Assembly: GCA_947683425.1 (NCBI GenBank)
Contig: CANTUQ010000073.1
Coordinates: forward strand, 14,427,001-14,491,000
Length of the DNA stretch: 64,000 bases
Reading direction: 5' to 3'
From: Excoecaria cochinchinensis
Taxonomy: Eukaryota; Streptophyta; Magnoliopsida; Malpighiales; Euphorbiaceae
Each line of letters opens with the position of its first letter. The first letter of the stretch is position 1. Position numbers and translations under genes: made by a program. Under the pieces are notes generated by a model that saw only the letters and a program-made list of their open reading frames with translations, searched no databases and was not told where the DNA came from. Of this stretch, positions 46,434 to 56,839 are shown piece by piece.

Positions 46434-49400
46434 CTACTGACAAGTCAGGCACTTGGATACAAATTCCACTATGTCCCTCTTCATACCAGACCACCAAAAG
46501 AATTGCTTCAAATCCCGATACATCTTCACACTGCCCGGATGCATGGTGAAAACTGAACTATGTGCCTCATCCAAAATCTGTCTTCTTAACTCTTCACTAT
46601 CCGGTACAAACAAACGGTTTTTAAACAGAAGAACCCCATCCTGAACCGAAAACTCTGACTGCTTGCCCAAACTGACTTCTTGCACCATTCGCTGAATCTT
46701 CTCATCAACCCTCTGAGCATCAACTATCTGCTGTCTCAAAGTAGGCTTGACCCTCAACTGAGCTATCAAAGCCCCATCTGAACCAAACCTCCATCTGAAC
46801 CGTCTCAAAAACAAGGCCGAAACTGACTTCCTACTCAACGCATCTGCGACTACATTGGCCTTACCCGGATGGTAATCCACAATGCAATCGTAGTCCTTAA
46901 ACAGCTCTAACCAACGACGTTGCCTCATATTCAATTCCTTCTGAGTCAGAAAATACTTCAAACTCTTGTGGTCCGTAAAGATCCTGCACTTCTCACCGTA
47001 GAGGTAATGATGCCAAATCTTCAAAGCGAAGACAACCGCTGCTAACTCCAGATCATGTGTCGGATAGTTCCTCTCATGTGGCTTCAACTGTCGAGAAGCG
47101 TAAGCCACAACCTTACCTTCCAGCATCAGAACACATCCCAAACCAACACCTGAAGCATCACTATACATAACAAACTCCTTACCCGAGGTGGGTTGAGTTA
47201 GTATAGGAGCTTCAACTAATAACTGCTTCAACCTCTCAAAACAGGCTTGACACCTATCTGACCATTCGAACTTAACTCCTTTCCTCAATAACCTGGTCAT
47301 CGGAGCAGCAATCACGGAGAAACCTTTAACAAACCGACGGTAGTAACCCGCCAGTCCGAGAAAACTCCTTACTTCTTGAATATTTCTAGGCGCTTTCCAA
47401 TCCACTATCACCCCAATCTTAGCTGGATCCACTTGGATACCCTTAGCCGAAACTATATGGCCCAAAAACGACACTTCCCGAAGCCAAAAGTCACACTTAC
47501 TTAACTTGTCAAACAACCGATGCTCTCTCAAAACTTGCAAAACTAACCGAAGATGCTCTTCATGCTCGGTCTCATCCTTGGAATACACAAAAATATCGTC
47601 TAAAAACACCACTACAAACCGGTCTAAGTATGGCCTAAACACTCTATTCATCAAATCCATGAACGCCGCTGGAGCATTAGTCAAACCAAACGGCATAACC
47701 AGGAACTCATAATGGCCATACCGAGTCCGAAATGCAGTCTTAACCACATCCTCGTCCTTAACACGAAGCTGATAATACCCAGACCGAAGATCTATCTTGG
47801 AAAACACACCCGCACCTTGAAGCTGATCAAACAAATCTTCAACTCTAGGCAACGGATACTTATTCTTCACTGTGACCTTATTAATTTGCCTGTAGTCGAT
47901 ACACATCCTTAAGGACCCATCCTTTTTCTTAACAAACAGAACTGGAGCTCCCCAAGGAGATATGCTGGGTCGAATGAACCCCTTATCCAATAGCTCTTGT
48001 AGTTGAGTTTTAAGTTCTCTCAACTCCACAGGAGCCATCCGATAAGGTGCTTTCGATACCGGTGTGGTACCCGGCATAATCTCTATGGCTAGCTCAACTT
48101 CCCTCTCAAGGGGCAAACCCGGCAATTCACTCGGAAAAACATCACTAAACTCTCGGACAACAGGGATGTCCTCAATCCTAACTTGATCCCTCTTGGAATC
48201 TAAAACCACAGCCAAAAAAGCCTCACAACCTTTTCTCATAAACCTCTTGGCTTGAATCGCAGAAATCACATTGTGCACGGAACTCGCACCCAAACCTCTA
48301 ACAAACACTGGAGCTCGGTTCCTATCCCGAAGCACGAAAGTCTTCCTATGACAATCAACCATGGCTCTATGTTTGCTCAACCAATCCATACCCAAAATCA
48401 AACCATACTCTCTGAAGGGCAACTCTATCAAATCCACAGGAAACTCAACACCCTCAACCATCAACGGACAATTTCTATAAACTCTACTCACACTGACACT
48501 ATGCCCTAACGGATTGGTCACACATATCTCATAGTCTAACTGTTCTACTACATCCAACTTATCAACAAACTTATGCGTGCACAAATATGAGTGTGTGGAA
48601 CCAGGATCTATTAGAGCATATAATTCAGTGTCATGGAGTAGGAACTTACCAGCAATCACATTAGGGGCATCCTGCTCCTCTCTGGCTCTAACTGCATACG
48701 CTCTAGCTACGACCGGTGGGGGACGCTCAACTGTCTCAGAACCAGCTCCATCTCTAGGTCGACCGCCTCGACCCCTACCTCGACCTCTACCTCTCGCAGC
48801 CTGCGAAACATTCGATCCAACTCTGCTAGCTCCTCCCTGAGGACCCGAGTCTTCACCCATCTGAGGGCAATTAGCCACACAGTGCTCGGTGCTCCCACAC
48901 CTAAAGCACCCACCAGTGAGCCACCTACACTCACCCCGGTGAGCCTTACCACAATTCTCACAAACTGGAATAGCATCAGACCGACCACCTCTACCAGAGC
49001 CAGGTATTGCGGCTGAATCTTGCCTTCTTCCTCTGGTAGCCGAACCAGCTAAAGGTTCATCTTGCGGGTTCCTAGACCTCTTACCCGAAGATGAAGAAAC
49101 ACCACCTCTAGAAGAACTCCTGCGCTGAGCTCTTTCTCTAATCAAAGATTCTGCCTTCTCTGCCCTCACAGCAGCCTCAACAATCTGATAATAACTTACC
49201 CCAGGTATACACATCAAAGAAACTAAAGCAATCTTCAAAGAATCATTCAACCCGGCTTCAAAGTGCTTGCATCTGAAATCATCCGTCATAACCCCACGCG
49301 GAGCATAACGAGACAACCGGTTAAACTCCTTCTCATAATCTGCAACTGACAAGGCCCTTTGCCTCAAACTCAGAAACTGCGCCCATCTTGCGTCCTTATA

Positions 49401-49877
49401 TGCCTGAGTCACATACTTCTTAGTGAACTGCTCATCGAAGAAATCCCAAGTAACAGGATCAGGCATCTGAGGTTGCCTACACACCAACTCCCACCATTCA
49501 TATGCTGGACCTTGAAGCAAAGCTACAGCACACTCAGCTTGCTGATCAGGAGGACACCTGACTTCCCTCAAAGCTCTCTTAACTTTATCAAGCCACTTCT
49601 CAGCTAACTCAGATTCATCAAGCCCAGTTCCATAAAAATCCTCAACACCGGCTCTTCTTAGACTCACTATCGGAGCTTTCGGGGCAGTCACCCTTTCCAG
49701 AACCCGAGCCATGTCCTGGTGCAATCTAAACATTGCCTCAAAAGGCATGGCAGCGGCCTCGGGCTGGACCCTAGCACGTTGAGCCGACACCGAAACAGAG
49801 ACAGACGGATCTACCGCTGGAGGGTTCACACTTTCAGCGGACTCCTCGAGCGCACCGTGAGCAGAATCAGAATTCAT
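46434..49877 (-). CDS. J polyprotein, first part: gag-protease-RT-RNase H-integrase zinc finger
   Basis: Open frame of 1147 codons. Gag capsid about residues 80-245 (EKWLDKVKRALREVRCPPDQ .. DYEKEFNRLSRYAPRG). Two zinc knuckles: CENCGKAHRGEC (306-317, C-x2-C-x3-H-x3-C) and CFRCGSTEHCVANC (324-337, canonical), then an RGRGRGRG stretch. Protease near 421-432 (ALIDPGSTHSYL). RT about 600-790 with YPLPRVEDLFDQLQGAGVFS and active site FLDD (758-761). RNase H with D907 (MYSDASG), E944, D969 and the DYHPGKANVVADALSR end (D1012). Integrase HHCC finger H1106, H1113, C1143, C1146. The frame ends in TAG one residue later. All catalytic residues I looked for are present. Gag and pol share one frame, as is usual for this clade. 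Confidence 0.96.
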   Translation of the reverse strand: MNSDSAHGALEESAESVNPPAVDPSVSVSVSAQRARVQPEAAAMPFEAMFRLHQDMARVLERVTAPKAPIVSLRRAGVEDFYGTGLDESELAEKWLDKVKRALREVRCPPDQQAECAVALLQGPAYEWWELVCRQPQMPDPVTWDFFDEQFTKKYVTQAYKDARWAQFLSLRQRALSVADYEKEFNRLSRYAPRGVMTDDFRCKHFEAGLNDSLKIALVSLMCIPGVSYYQIVEAAVRAEKAESLIRERAQRRSSSRGGVSSSSGKRSRNPQDEPLAGSATRGRRQDSAAIPGSGRGGRSDAIPVCENCGKAHRGECRWLTGGCFRCGSTEHCVANCPQMGEDSGPQGGASRVGSNVSQAARGRGRGRGRGGRPRDGAGSETVERPPPVVARAYAVRAREEQDAPNVIAGKFLLHDTELYALIDPGSTHSYLCTHKFVDKLDVVEQLDYEICVTNPLGHSVSVSRVYRNCPLMVEGVEFPVDLIELPFREYGLILGMDWLSKHRAMVDCHRKTFVLRDRNRAPVFVRGLGASSVHNVISAIQAKRFMRKGCEAFLAVVLDSKRDQVRIEDIPVVREFSDVFPSELPGLPLEREVELAIEIMPGTTPVSKAPYRMAPVELRELKTQLQELLDKGFIRPSISPWGAPVLFVKKKDGSLRMCIDYRQINKVTVKNKYPLPRVEDLFDQLQGAGVFSKIDLRSGYYQLRVKDEDVVKTAFRTRYGHYEFLVMPFGLTNAPAAFMDLMNRVFRPYLDRFVVVFLDDIFVYSKDETEHEEHLRLVLQVLREHRLFDKLSKCDFWLREVSFLGHIVSAKGIQVDPAKIGVIVDWKAPRNIQEVRSFLGLAGYYRRFVKGFSVIAAPMTRLLRKGVKFEWSDRCQACFERLKQLLVEAPILTQPTSGKEFVMYSDASGVGLGCVLMLEGKVVAYASRQLKPHERNYPTHDLELAAVVFALKIWHHYLYGEKCRIFTDHKSLKYFLTQKELNMRQRRWLELFKDYDCIVDYHPGKANVVADALSRKSVSALFLRRFRWRFGSDGALIAQLRVKPTLRQQIVDAQRVDEKIQRMVQEVSLGKQSEFSVQDGVLLFKNRLFVPDSEELRRQILDEAHSSVFTMHPGSVKMYRDLKQFFWWSGMKRDIVEFVSKCLTCQ

Positions 49878-49995
49878 CTAACAACAAGAGGACAACCACA
49901 TAAGCCAACACAACCTTAGACATAAACATATGCACACATAACATCACATAAACAGTCACCCAGAAACACCTAAACCGGGCTCTGATACCACAACT
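49878..49995 (-). promoter_or_regulatory. leader and primer binding site of J
   Basis: Plus-strand GCTCTGATACCA at 49979-49990 is the complement of TGGTATCAGAGC, the initiator tRNA-Met PBS, five bases from the LTR. Only about 100 bp separate it from the gag ATG at 49877. Confidence 0.92.
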
Positions 49996-52449
49996 TGTAA
50001 CAACCCTTACCCATACTTAGGCGATCCCATCCGACAAGGAGTGAGATACCGTAGGAGTAAAGGTGCCACCACACAGATATATAATATACATACATAACTA
50101 AAATTAAGCGTAAATCAAAACTTTGCAACACTAATCATGGAAAAGCTGATCATGCATTAATATAATGAAAATATTACATTACTGTTCTGATCAACTGAAA
50201 GATACAACAGATAAATTACAAATCCAAAAATACATATACAAAAGCGGAAGCTATTACAAAATCATATAAAAGAGTTCTATACAAAAAGAATCCTCAAACT
50301 AAAAAAATAAAGCCCTACACTAAGACCCTGCTGTGTTGACTTTGGTGGCGACGTCACTCCCAAAAGCGACTCCTTCCGCACCTACACGGGTAAACACACC
50401 GTGCTAAGCGATAAACGCTTAGTGGGGAAACACACATATAGCATAAGGACAACCATTCACAATGGTCGTCAAGGCAATTCACATGCGTACTTCATTTACA
50501 AACGATAATCATGGCATGACAATAATAATAAACTCATGCTCACATATATAAAGCCATTCATCAGAAGATTCATAACAATAATCATATTCTCATAACAGAT
50601 TACACTTTTCACCATTGAATCCATAAGGATATAACATATGTTTTCCCATATAACAATTCATACAAAACACCTGCTGACCCGAGGGAGTGGATAACGAGTA
50701 TACGGACAGTGCTTTACGGGTACGAGCCGATACGGACAGTACTTTACGGGTACGAGCTGATAAAACAAATTTTCATTTAACTTTTACAAAACATTACAAA
50801 GGGGGATCTTAAACAAGATCCTTTCAGATAAGGGTTCGCGAGGAACCATTCGGGGACCTGATCGGGGTCCAAACAGAAACAGAAGCTGCAGCAAAGACTC
50901 TATTAAGCATGCCTAACTATCCACTTACTAGACTCTAGCAGGTCATACATAAGCCAATCCATCCAGTTCATAACTTCCAAAATCATCATCATAAAATGAA
51001 CATAATCATATCATAGTTACACTTGCATATTATTTATAGAATACCAAGCATAAATCTCATAACTGCTAAACAAAACTGAAGTTCAAGCCACACGCAATGA
51101 AAGAAAACTCATTCAGCATACAAGGGACTGTCGCGATCGCGACAGAGACCAAAGTCTCTTCGCTGTACGCACGCGATGGATTTCGCGACCGCGAGGAGGA
51201 CAGAAGGGTCAGGCTCTGTCGCGCGCTCGCGACCGATCGCGTGCTCGCGATAACACTTGGCCAACGATACGCTCTATCGCGATCGCGACAGTCGTCGCGG
51301 CCGCGACAGAGAGTACACAACACTTCTTCTGCTGCGGGCTCACGATAACTAGGCTCCCAACACCGCTCTCTGTCGCGATCGCAACAGTTGGCGTGATCGC
51401 GACAGCGTCGAGATTTCAAAAATCTGCAGAAATTCAGCAGATTTTCCTCTCCCAATTCCTCACCCAACATCACAAAACTCAATCAAGAGTCACTTACCTC
51501 AATTCCAGCCATCCAAAAGCATAAACAACCATAATACAACATTTATTAACAATAAACTTCATACAATCCATTAATTTACACATTCAATTTCAAGAATCCA
51601 TCAAAAACCCAATTTATGCATCAAACCACATCAATTCCCAAAATTATCATAATTAACTCAAAAACTTGCAAATTCCACATTCCAAAACAAAGACCCATAT
51701 CATACATACCATAACAAAAGCATATTTCAACTCAAATTTCCAGAAATCCTCAAGAACACATTTACATGCAAGGATAAGAAATTCCCAAACCTCAAAAATC
51801 CTTTGCTCCTATTGCTTAGTTCCACTTGGCCCAACCTTCTCCTTACCGTTTGGTTCGCGAGGAGGTTCAACTAAGCACAAAACAACATAACACACAAACA
51901 CAAAATCCAACTTCAAACCCAGATCCAAAAATAAGAAAAAGAAAAGAAGATGGAGAACCAAATGAAGAAAAGAAGAATAAATGCAGAAGATTTACCTTTA
52001 AAATACTATGCAATGAACAATTTCCACCACTAGAGGCTTGAATCTAAGCTAAGGCACTTAAGAGAGTGCAAAGGAGGAAGAAGAAGAAGGAGAAGAAGAA
52101 GGAACGGGAAATGGGTTTCAAAATCTGATTTTTCCCTTTTTCATCTTTTTCTCTTTCCCACTTTACACTTGTCAATCATCTAGTGGAGGAGATTACTCAC
52201 TCACACCTTAACCTAGTGCACCACATGCACACAATGAGACACCCTAATAATGCATCCTACTCATGTATGAGCAACACACACAAGATTCTCCCAAAACATG
52301 CACACCCTACACAAGTGCAAATGCACACACACAATTAATCCACTACTGCATATCCTATTATGGTGCACTCAACCACACATGATGAAACTCTCATGAACAC
52401 ACACAAACATATGTGGCTCATTCAACTAGGGGGCAAACGGGTTGTGACA
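49996..52449 (-). repeat. 5' LTR of J (2.45 kb)
   Basis: Plus-strand TGTAACAACCCTTACC at the left end and GGTTGTGACA at the right end. Triple hairpin 50385-50470, small-hairpin cluster about 50668-50915 with a local duplication of about 30 bp (50700-50760), TCGCGA cluster 51119-51413. Compared with the 3' LTR the differences are few outside the CpG cluster. Confidence 0.94.
51119..51413 (-). repeat. TCGCGA palindrome cluster in J's 5' LTR
   Basis: Fewer palindromic units than the 3' LTR cluster (34637-34996), for example a gap where the other copy has GACGTCTGTCGCGCTCGCGA, and a unique TTGGCGTGATCGCGACAGCG. Expansion or contraction happened after insertion. Confidence 0.85.
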
Positions 52450-52454
52450 CTACA

Positions 52455-52890
52455 AGAGTAATCTATTATTCCTGGACACAGAGAGTAGAAATAGTATGGC
52501 CGATCAAAATAGAGCTCAAATCTTTAAGAACAGTCATGAAAGCTCAAATTTTGGAAGCCAAAAAGGCACAGCAACGGCAGTAGCAATTGAGCAAGTCAGA
52601 CAAGGATAGGTCATGGGATTATCGCCACGGTCAGATCCATCAGAAAACATTCTACTTGATCATTTGGAAAGACCGCCAGAAAGCATTCGATGAAAGAGGG
52701 AGATTTAGTCTTTAAATAAATGAGTCCAAATGTTCTAGACAAATGAGGCAAGTTCAAACTAGTGCAGGAGGGCCTATTTGTTCTTGAGAGGTTATTGTTC
52801 AAGGGAGTAGAGTTTCCAACAGACAGCGATAAAGATGACTTCAAAGAACCAGTCAACGTCGATGAACTCAAGAGGGTCCATGGCTAAAAA
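52455..52890 (+). pseudogene. integrase C-terminal remnant of D, right part
   Basis: Continues D's integrase after J: RVIYYSWTQRVEIVWPIKIE, LKSLRTVMKAQILEA, QLSKSDKDRSWDYRHGQIHQ, MSPNVLDK, GKFKLVQEGLFVLERLLFKG, DDFKEPVNVDELKRV, with several stops. It matches H at 4855-5250. Confidence 0.82.
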
Positions 52891-55480
52891 CTAAAATCAA
52901 AAGAAGAGAATAAAAGCCCTGCGGGTCAAAAATCGAAAAAAGGCGGCCTTGCTAAAAATGGGAGCCTCGTCAGGGTGAAAATCGAAAAAAAGCATCCTGG
53001 GCAAAAATTAGAGGTTTGAGAGAAAATGTCCAATCAAGAAAACCTGAGAGGGCTGATTGGAGATAGGAGTTTGATGCTTATAAGATCTACTCTGAGATTA
53101 GATGTAGTTATGCATTTTGAATTGATGTTAGATAATGATCATGTATAGAGAAATCATACTAAAATGTACACAATCTTTGCAAATACATGTGTTCATTATT
53201 TTCTAGTTCATTTATAAAAATAGAAATGTTGTTTATTGCTGAATGCATGAAATCTAAATGACTACGCTCTGCTACTACTCTCACCGTCCAGATGTCTAAG
53301 TCGATGAGTTCTATTATCCACTGTGAGACTAATCACCTACCTTTTGAATGCATTAGTGGGAGTGAAAGAACAACCCCCGATAGATGGCATAATAGTCTTC
53401 ACCGACAGCTCACCTAGAGGCTGTGATGTTTAGAGGTAAGAGTCGAAGATAAAGGATATAGCTTGGAAAGATAGGGGATGCCTCACTATATTGTTAATCC
53501 CTTTGAACTATCGAGCACAATGGGTAGGTAAGGTAAAAAGCAGCCTCATGAAGCCCTAAAGAACCCGATCCTCATTCGCTACCTCACCTAATCTGGCAAC
53601 ACATTCATCTAGAAAGTTAAAAGAATGCAACTGATGCCTAGAGAGAAATACCTCAGAGAATAACTGCTGATTACTCTAGGAAGGGGGCTTTGATAGCAGC
53701 TTCAACTTTTCTTGCAGCCGTACCTGAAAGGCAAGAGAGTCTCAAAAAAAAAAGAAAAAAAGAAGGCCGTTAGAGATGAAAACAGTGACTGGCTCTCTAA
53801 GCAAAAGTTAGGCCAAAGGGCAAGGTGAAAACCTGGGAACAGGCAGTCTGTCCTTCAAAAAATGAAAATGAATAAAAGCCGCTGGATTGGATTGGGTCCA
53901 TTCCAAGAAAAAATTAGGCATAGGGTTATGTGAAAATCCCTAAAGGGACGCATTTCCCACTAAGAAAAGCTAGTGTGAAAATCCACAAGGGACGCATTAC
54001 CTTTAAAACAATGACCTTTGACGCCTAGAGCGATAAGACGGCATTACTCCAAATGACTTTTCTTTAGGCAGAACTTGATTCAGAGTCCTGGGGGCAAAAT
54101 CCTCATTGACCCGGGGGTAAGGATGCGCACAGGTCAGTTCTCTTTTAGAAGATTATAGGTCAGAGTCCGTAAACCCAAGACAACGTTTTTCTAGATCCCT
54201 GGGAGCATCAGACAATGTGGGCAGCCGAGCATTACCCTCAACAAATCCCTTAATCACTTGGGATGTGGTTTATTCATTTTTGCATATCATGTGCATGTCA
54301 CGTGCATTCAGTCTTTTACACGTATAGATATGCACACACAATTCTTGTACATTAATCCTTTGCTCGTGTTTCATGTATATAATTTTGTATGTATATTTCA
54401 TGCATGTAATTCCATGCGCACACACAATCTTTTGTATATATTGTTGTGCACATGACTCAGAAGGAGAGGTCCGAGTAGACCTCATGAGCAAGGATGATCC
54501 AAGAGGTGGGTTCAGCTCAGCATTATCAGCCACTGTATCCAACATAAAATCAAGCGCGTATGTACAGAGGTGGAACGCCCATAAGGACAAGCCTATCCGG
54601 ACACACCATGCTCAGGGCAATCTAGAATCTCACAAATCTATAGAAAATAAGATCCTTTGAGAAGCTGAACTATCCACACATACTTTAGTCTGAGGCAAAT
54701 CAGATGCAAAAGTGGGCCAAGGTACATTTTTGACTCTACATCGGCGCTCATCCATGCCGAACAATAATCAAGATAAAGTCGTTACGAGGAAAGAATCTAA
54801 AAGAGCAAGCCTACTCATACACACCATGCCAGGAACAAATAGGTAAGTTTCTCTGCCATAAGATGTATGCGCACACACCTCACATAAAGCATACAAAATC
54901 CAGATTCAAATGTATGTATATAGCACACACACGATTCCACACATGTACACAATGTTTTGTATATATACATGGCTCAGATGAAGGGTCCGAATAGACCTCA
55001 TGCTTAAAGATGATCCAAGAGATGAGTTCAGCTTAACATTATCAGATTTATGTACGCCATGCCGGGGGCAATCAGGTAAATTTCCCTGTCATAAGAGGCA
55101 TGCTCACGCACATCGCACAATAAGTGTACAAAATCCAAATGCAAATATACAAAGAATACAAACTCTCAAACCAAAACAACAAACACAACAGGAACAACAC
55201 AACAAAAAGAAGAATATATTTTCAAGGCCTTGAAAATCCAACATACTGTAAAAATTCAAATGCATCCAAAGTGTAAAAATTCCAAGAAAGAAAAAAAACA
55301 AAAACAAAACCAAAAACAAAACCAAAAACAAGGGTCATTCTAAGAGTCGCCAAAGACATTGAAATCTATCCGCCTGCGGGCAAATAATCAAAACCTCAAA
55401 TCCAATTTCCTCTCTGGAGGCTCAAATATAATTTTCCTCTGAGGAGGCTCAAACCTATTTTCCTATTTAGAGGCTCAAAA
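52891..55480 (+). other. 3' non-coding region of element D
   Basis: No gene. The first 1.4 kb aligns with H's 3' region (for example GGCTCTCTAAGCAAAAGTTA near 53791). From about 54290 it contains a diverged duplication: the block around 54450-54545 (CTCAGAAGGAGAGGTCCGAG) recurs at 54970-55045, and the block around 54825-54880 recurs at 55055-55120. Much of it is CA/TG-rich. The small ORFs differ between copies and are not supported. Confidence 0.65.
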
Positions 55481-55640
55481 TCAAAGTCTCCCAGTGAGCA
55501 TCAAAGTCTCCCAGTGAGCATCAAAGTCTCTCAGTGAGCATCAAAGTCTCCCAGTGAGTGTCGAAGTCTCTCAGTGAGCGTTGAAGTCTCTCAGTGAGCA
55601 TTTAAGCCTCTCAGTGAGCACAGATTTTTAAAGTCTCCCT
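55481..55640 (+). repeat. 20-bp tandem repeat in D's 3' region
   Basis: About eight units of ATCAAAGTCTCYCAGTGAGC with few changes. Confidence 0.92.
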
Positions 55641-55920
55641 ACGAGCACAGAGCCCTCTCGAGAGGTATGCAGGTCTTTTCAGCAAGGATGTTGGAAATGA
55701 TAGAGGAATCAATTTTTGGGGAACAATCAACCATCTTTCAGGGGGCACCCGTCTGACACCGGCCCCAACATGTATGCACTGCCACAGGCAAGCATCTCTT
55801 TTATATACCTTGCGCATTTGCTTTTCCCTTTTTTGTAGAAAAAAAGAAGAAGAGGCTCAAGATAAGCGCCAGCAAAGAAAACGGCGAACAAGTCACCATA
55901 CCGACCTAAGGGGGGTTAGC
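55641..55920 (+). other. spacer between the two tandem arrays of D
   Basis: Unique sequence, no gene seen. It contains CTCTCGAGAG (palindromic) and a stretch rich in AAGAAG. Confidence 0.6.
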
Positions 55921-56700
55921 AAATCATACATCGTGCAGGCCGAGACGAGGCTAGCGGGACACCAGCGATAGAACAGATCGCAAACAGGGGTTATAGTTAG
56001 AGAGCATTGTATCTCACAGACATCGTGCAGGCCAGGACGAGGCTAGCGGATCACCAGCGATAGAACAGGTCGCAAACAGAGGTTGTAGAATCACCAGCGG
56101 TAGAACAGATCGCAAACAGAGGTTGTAATCAGAGAGTACTGCATCTCACAGACACCGTGCAGACCTAGACGAGGTTAGCGAGACACCAGCGATAGAACAG
56201 ATCGCAGCAGAGGTTGGAGTTAGAGACACTGCACTTCACACCGTGCAGGCTGAGATGAGGCTAGCGGGATAGACCAGCCGCCCTGCAGACCGAGATGAGG
56301 TTAGCGGGGGACATACAATAGAACAGATCACAACAGAGGATGCAGTTAGACAACACTTCACCTCACACCGTGCAAGTCGAGATGAGGCCAGTGGGACAGA
56401 TCAGCCACTGTGCATGCCGAGACGAGGATAGCGGGGCACACGCGATAGAACAAATCGCAACAGAGGATGCAGTTAGACAACACTTCACCTCACACTGTGC
56501 AAGCCGAGATGAGGCCAGCGAGACAAATCAGCTACCGTGCATGCCGAGATGAGGACAGCGGGGCACACACGATAGAAAAGATCGCAATGGGATTGTGGTC
56601 AGAGGACACCGCGTCTCACAGATGCCGTGCAAGCCGACTGGAGGCAAGCGGGACAATGCGAAAGAAAAGATTGCAAACGAGCCACAATCGGATAGCACTG
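55921..56700 (+). repeat. long-unit tandem array in D's 3' region
   Basis: About eight diverged units of roughly 85-130 bp built from CCGTGCAGGCCGAGACGAGG, CTAGCGGGACACCAGCGATA and GAACAGATCGCAAACAGAGG. GCGAT and ATCGC around AGAACAG can pair in most units. The sequence is unrelated to the array of H but has the same place and style. Confidence 0.88.
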
Positions 56701-56839
56701 CAGCTCAACGGCAACAAGTCACAACATTCCACACTGCAAAAAGGTAAGGGCTGCCTCAGGTACGCATCTCTTTCCTTCTTCTCTGAATTTTGGCTCATCT
56801 AGGCACTAGTGCACTAGTTTTCCCAAAATTGGGGGCAAC
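56701..56839 (+). promoter_or_regulatory. pre-LTR region and polypurine tract of D
   Basis: TGAATTTTGGCTCATC and the terminal AAAATTGGGGGCAAC, as in G and H. Confidence 0.78.

Larger units (their letters stand above)
33554..52454 (-). mobile_element. element J: near-complete Tekay/Del-like chromovirus, minus strand
   Basis: Perfect TSD CTACA at 33554-33558 and 52450-52454. In minus-strand order: 5' LTR 52449-49996, PBS 49990-49979, gag-pol 49877-45240, PPT 45281-45272, 3' LTR 45271-33559 (interrupted by K). All expected domains are present, in the order gag, protease, RT, RNase H, integrase, chromodomain; this order and the chromodomain identify a chromovirus. One in-frame TAG separates the integrase zinc finger from the integrase core. 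It sits in D's integrase remnant. Confidence 0.95.
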
